NCBI GenBank assembly: GCA_018701105.1
Contig: JABIWD010000058.1
Coordinates: forward strand, 1-13,663
DNA: 13,663 nucleotides
Direction of reading: 5' to 3'
DNA from: Candidatus Uhrbacteria bacterium
GTDB taxonomy: Bacteria; Patescibacteriota; Patescibacteriia; UBA9934; UBA11717
Part shown: positions 12,446-13,663 of the stretch, piece after piece
Position numbering within the stretch: position 1 is the stretch's first letter
How the letters are laid out: every line of letters starts with the position of its first letter
Notes under the pieces: model-generated
Databases searched by the model: none
Seen by the model: the letters and a program-made list of their open reading frames with translations, nothing else
What the model was told of the DNA's origin: nothing
Position numbers and translations under genes: made by a program

Positions 12446-12964
12446 ATGTCAGAATCAAAAGCAAAATTGCGCTTCTTGCGCATGTCACCAAGAAAGGTAC
12501 GTCTGCTCGCAGACATGGTACGTGGCATGGATGTAGCAAACGCTATCATTCAGCTGACATTCTCAAGTAAAGATGCAGCTCGTCCAGTGCGAAAGCTTAT
12601 CGAGTCGGCAGCAGCCAACGCGGTAAACAACCACGGGATGGAGAAAGAGAAGCTAGTCGTTTCAACAATTACTGTTGACGGTGGTCCAACCATCAAACGA
12701 TCAACTCCTCGTGCGCACGGTCGTGCGACACCTATTCGAAAGCGAACGAGTCACGTAAATGTGATTCTTACAGAGAAGGGTGGATCTGAAGAGAATCAGG
12801 TTGCAGAAAAGGTAGCAAAGGCTGACGAGGTTTCAAAGCCTGCAGCAAAGAAAGCGGCAGTAAAGAAGCCAGTGGCGAAGGCCGCGGCTAAGCCTGCAGC
12901 AAAAAAGACAGAATCAAAGAAGCCGGCAGCCAAAAAGGCAGCGGCGGATAATAAGAAGAGCTAA
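12446..12964 (+). CDS. rplV: 50S ribosomal protein L22 with long Lys/Ala-rich C-terminal tail
   Basis: L22 lines the peptide exit tunnel with an extended beta-hairpin, and its globular part lies on the 50S surface near the tunnel exit. The core (residues 1-112) has LRMSPRKVRLLADMVRG (11-27), SAAANAVNNHGM and the hairpin region TIKRSTPRAHGRATPIRKRT (82-101). The usual length is about 110, but this protein has 172 residues. The extra 60 form a tail, first acidic (EENQVAEKVAKADE), then Ala-Lys-Pro repeats (KPAAKKAAVKKPVAKAAAKP and beyond) like those on L23 in the same operon. The tail is expected to be disordered. No Shine-Dalgarno; gap to rpsS 4 nt, to rpsC 1 nt. Confidence 0.96.
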   Translation: MSESKAKLRFLRMSPRKVRLLADMVRGMDVANAIIQLTFSSKDAARPVRKLIESAAANAVNNHGMEKEKLVVSTITVDGGPTIKRSTPRAHGRATPIRKRTSHVNVILTEKGGSEENQVAEKVAKADEVSKPAAKKAAVKKPVAKAAAKPAAKKTESKKPAAKKAAADNKKS

Positions 12965-12965
12965 T

Positions 12966-13663
12966 ATGGGTCACAAAGTCCATCCTAAAATTTTCCGAAT
13001 CGGTACGGTGGCTACTTGGGACTCTAAGTGGTTTGCGAAAAAGAACTACATCAAGTTCTTGCGCGAAGACGTTCTGATTCGAGAGTACCTTCGAAAGAAG
13101 CTACGAGAAGCAGCGGTAGATAAAATTGTTATCGATCGATCTCGAAATACTGTAACGATTACAGTACACACAGCTAAGCCAGGATTTATCATTGGTCGTG
13201 CTGGAAGTGGTGCAGAGGAGCTCAAAAAGGATTTGAAGAATCGATACTTCCGCGGACAGCGCGTGACGATTCACATCAACGTTCTAGATATTGGACACGG
13301 TGCACTTTCAGCTGCAATTACAGCTGAGCAGGTAGCCATGGACATTGAGCGAAGAATGCCTTTCCGACGAGTGATGAAGCAGACAGTTGAGCGTGTCATG
13401 AATGGTGGAGCAAAGGGTTGCCGAATCATTGTGGCGGGACGTTTGAACGGTGCTGATATTGCTCGATCAGAGCGAGTCAACCAGGGAAGTGTTCCATTGC
13501 AGAATCTGCGTGCGAACATCCAGTACTATCACGCTGAAGCTAATACCGTTTTCGGTGTTATTGGAGTGAAGGTATGGATCTACCTTGGTGAAGTCTTCGG
13601 AGATGAAGAGGCCACAGTGATGGCGCCAAAGCGTGCAGGACGCGGAGGTGATCGTCGTGGAGG
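12966..13663 (+). CDS. rpsC: 30S ribosomal protein S3, cut by the window end
   Basis: S3 forms part of the mRNA entry channel of the 30S subunit and contributes to mRNA unwinding. The frame starts at ATG 12966, 1 nt after the rplV stop, and stays open to the window edge, giving 232 codons without a stop. The N terminus reads MGHKVHPKIFRIG. The KH domain motif GFIIGRAGSGAEEL contains the GRAG loop at 77-80. The C-terminal domain shows GRLNGADIARSER, then VPLQNLRANIQY and GVIGVKVWIYLGE, all family hallmarks. The visible end is a basic Gly/Arg-rich tail, so only a few residues are probably missing. No strong Shine-Dalgarno, only AAGAAGAG upstream in rplV. Confidence 0.96.
   Translation, partial: MGHKVHPKIFRIGTVATWDSKWFAKKNYIKFLREDVLIREYLRKKLREAAVDKIVIDRSRNTVTITVHTAKPGFIIGRAGSGAEELKKDLKNRYFRGQRVTIHINVLDIGHGALSAAITAEQVAMDIERRMPFRRVMKQTVERVMNGGAKGCRIIVAGRLNGADIARSERVNQGSVPLQNLRANIQYYHAEANTVFGVIGVKVWIYLGEVFGDEEATVMAPKRAGRGGDRRG

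Overview
This window looks like a ribosomal-protein/translation-factor region of a bacterium, most likely a member of the Candidate Phyla Radiation (Patescibacteria, Parcubacteria-like). This is inferred from protein features, not from a database search. The features are an S12 with an internal insertion near its N terminus, compact ribosomal proteins, Lys/Ala-rich tails on L23 and L22, mostly Shine-Dalgarno-less starts in the ribosomal genes, and gaps of 1 to 4 nt between genes. The standard genetic code fits: TAA, TAG and TGA all end intact genes here.

Layout from left to right. Positions 1-272 (minus) hold the start of a GC-rich multi-spanning membrane protein cut by the window edge, with its own divergent promoter. 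A near-consensus promoter (358-386) drives rpsL-rpsG-fusA (486-3540), closed by a clear terminator (3549-3576). The classical str operon is then broken between fusA and tuf by about 3.9 kb of unrelated DNA. This holds an EamA/DMT-type transporter interrupted by one in-frame amber codon (3594-4442), a promoter with a 40-codon ORF and a GAAA-capped hairpin (4464-4689), a GC-rich ABC exporter (4729-6603) with a textbook terminator, an unrecognised GC-rich 107-residue gene (6699-7022), and a small protein with a Phd/YefM-like N terminus and a disordered acidic/proline tail (7095-7490).

The translation genes resume with tuf (7616-8806) under its own strong promoter, then rpsJ (8863-9186). A 446-nt non-coding stretch (9187-9632) with a nested AT-rich palindrome and a structured GC-rich hairpin separates rpsJ from a tightly packed rplC-rplD-rplW-rplB-rpsS-rplV-rpsC run (9633 to the window end, rpsC incomplete).

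The translation genes encode the decoding-centre protein S12, the small-subunit head proteins S7, S10, S19 and S3, the elongation GTPases EF-G and EF-Tu, and the large-subunit proteins L3, L4, L23, L2 and L22. The accessory genes differ from them in base composition, codon choice and ribosome-binding sites, which suggests a separate origin or very different selection. No rRNA, tRNA, CRISPR array or transposase was recognised.
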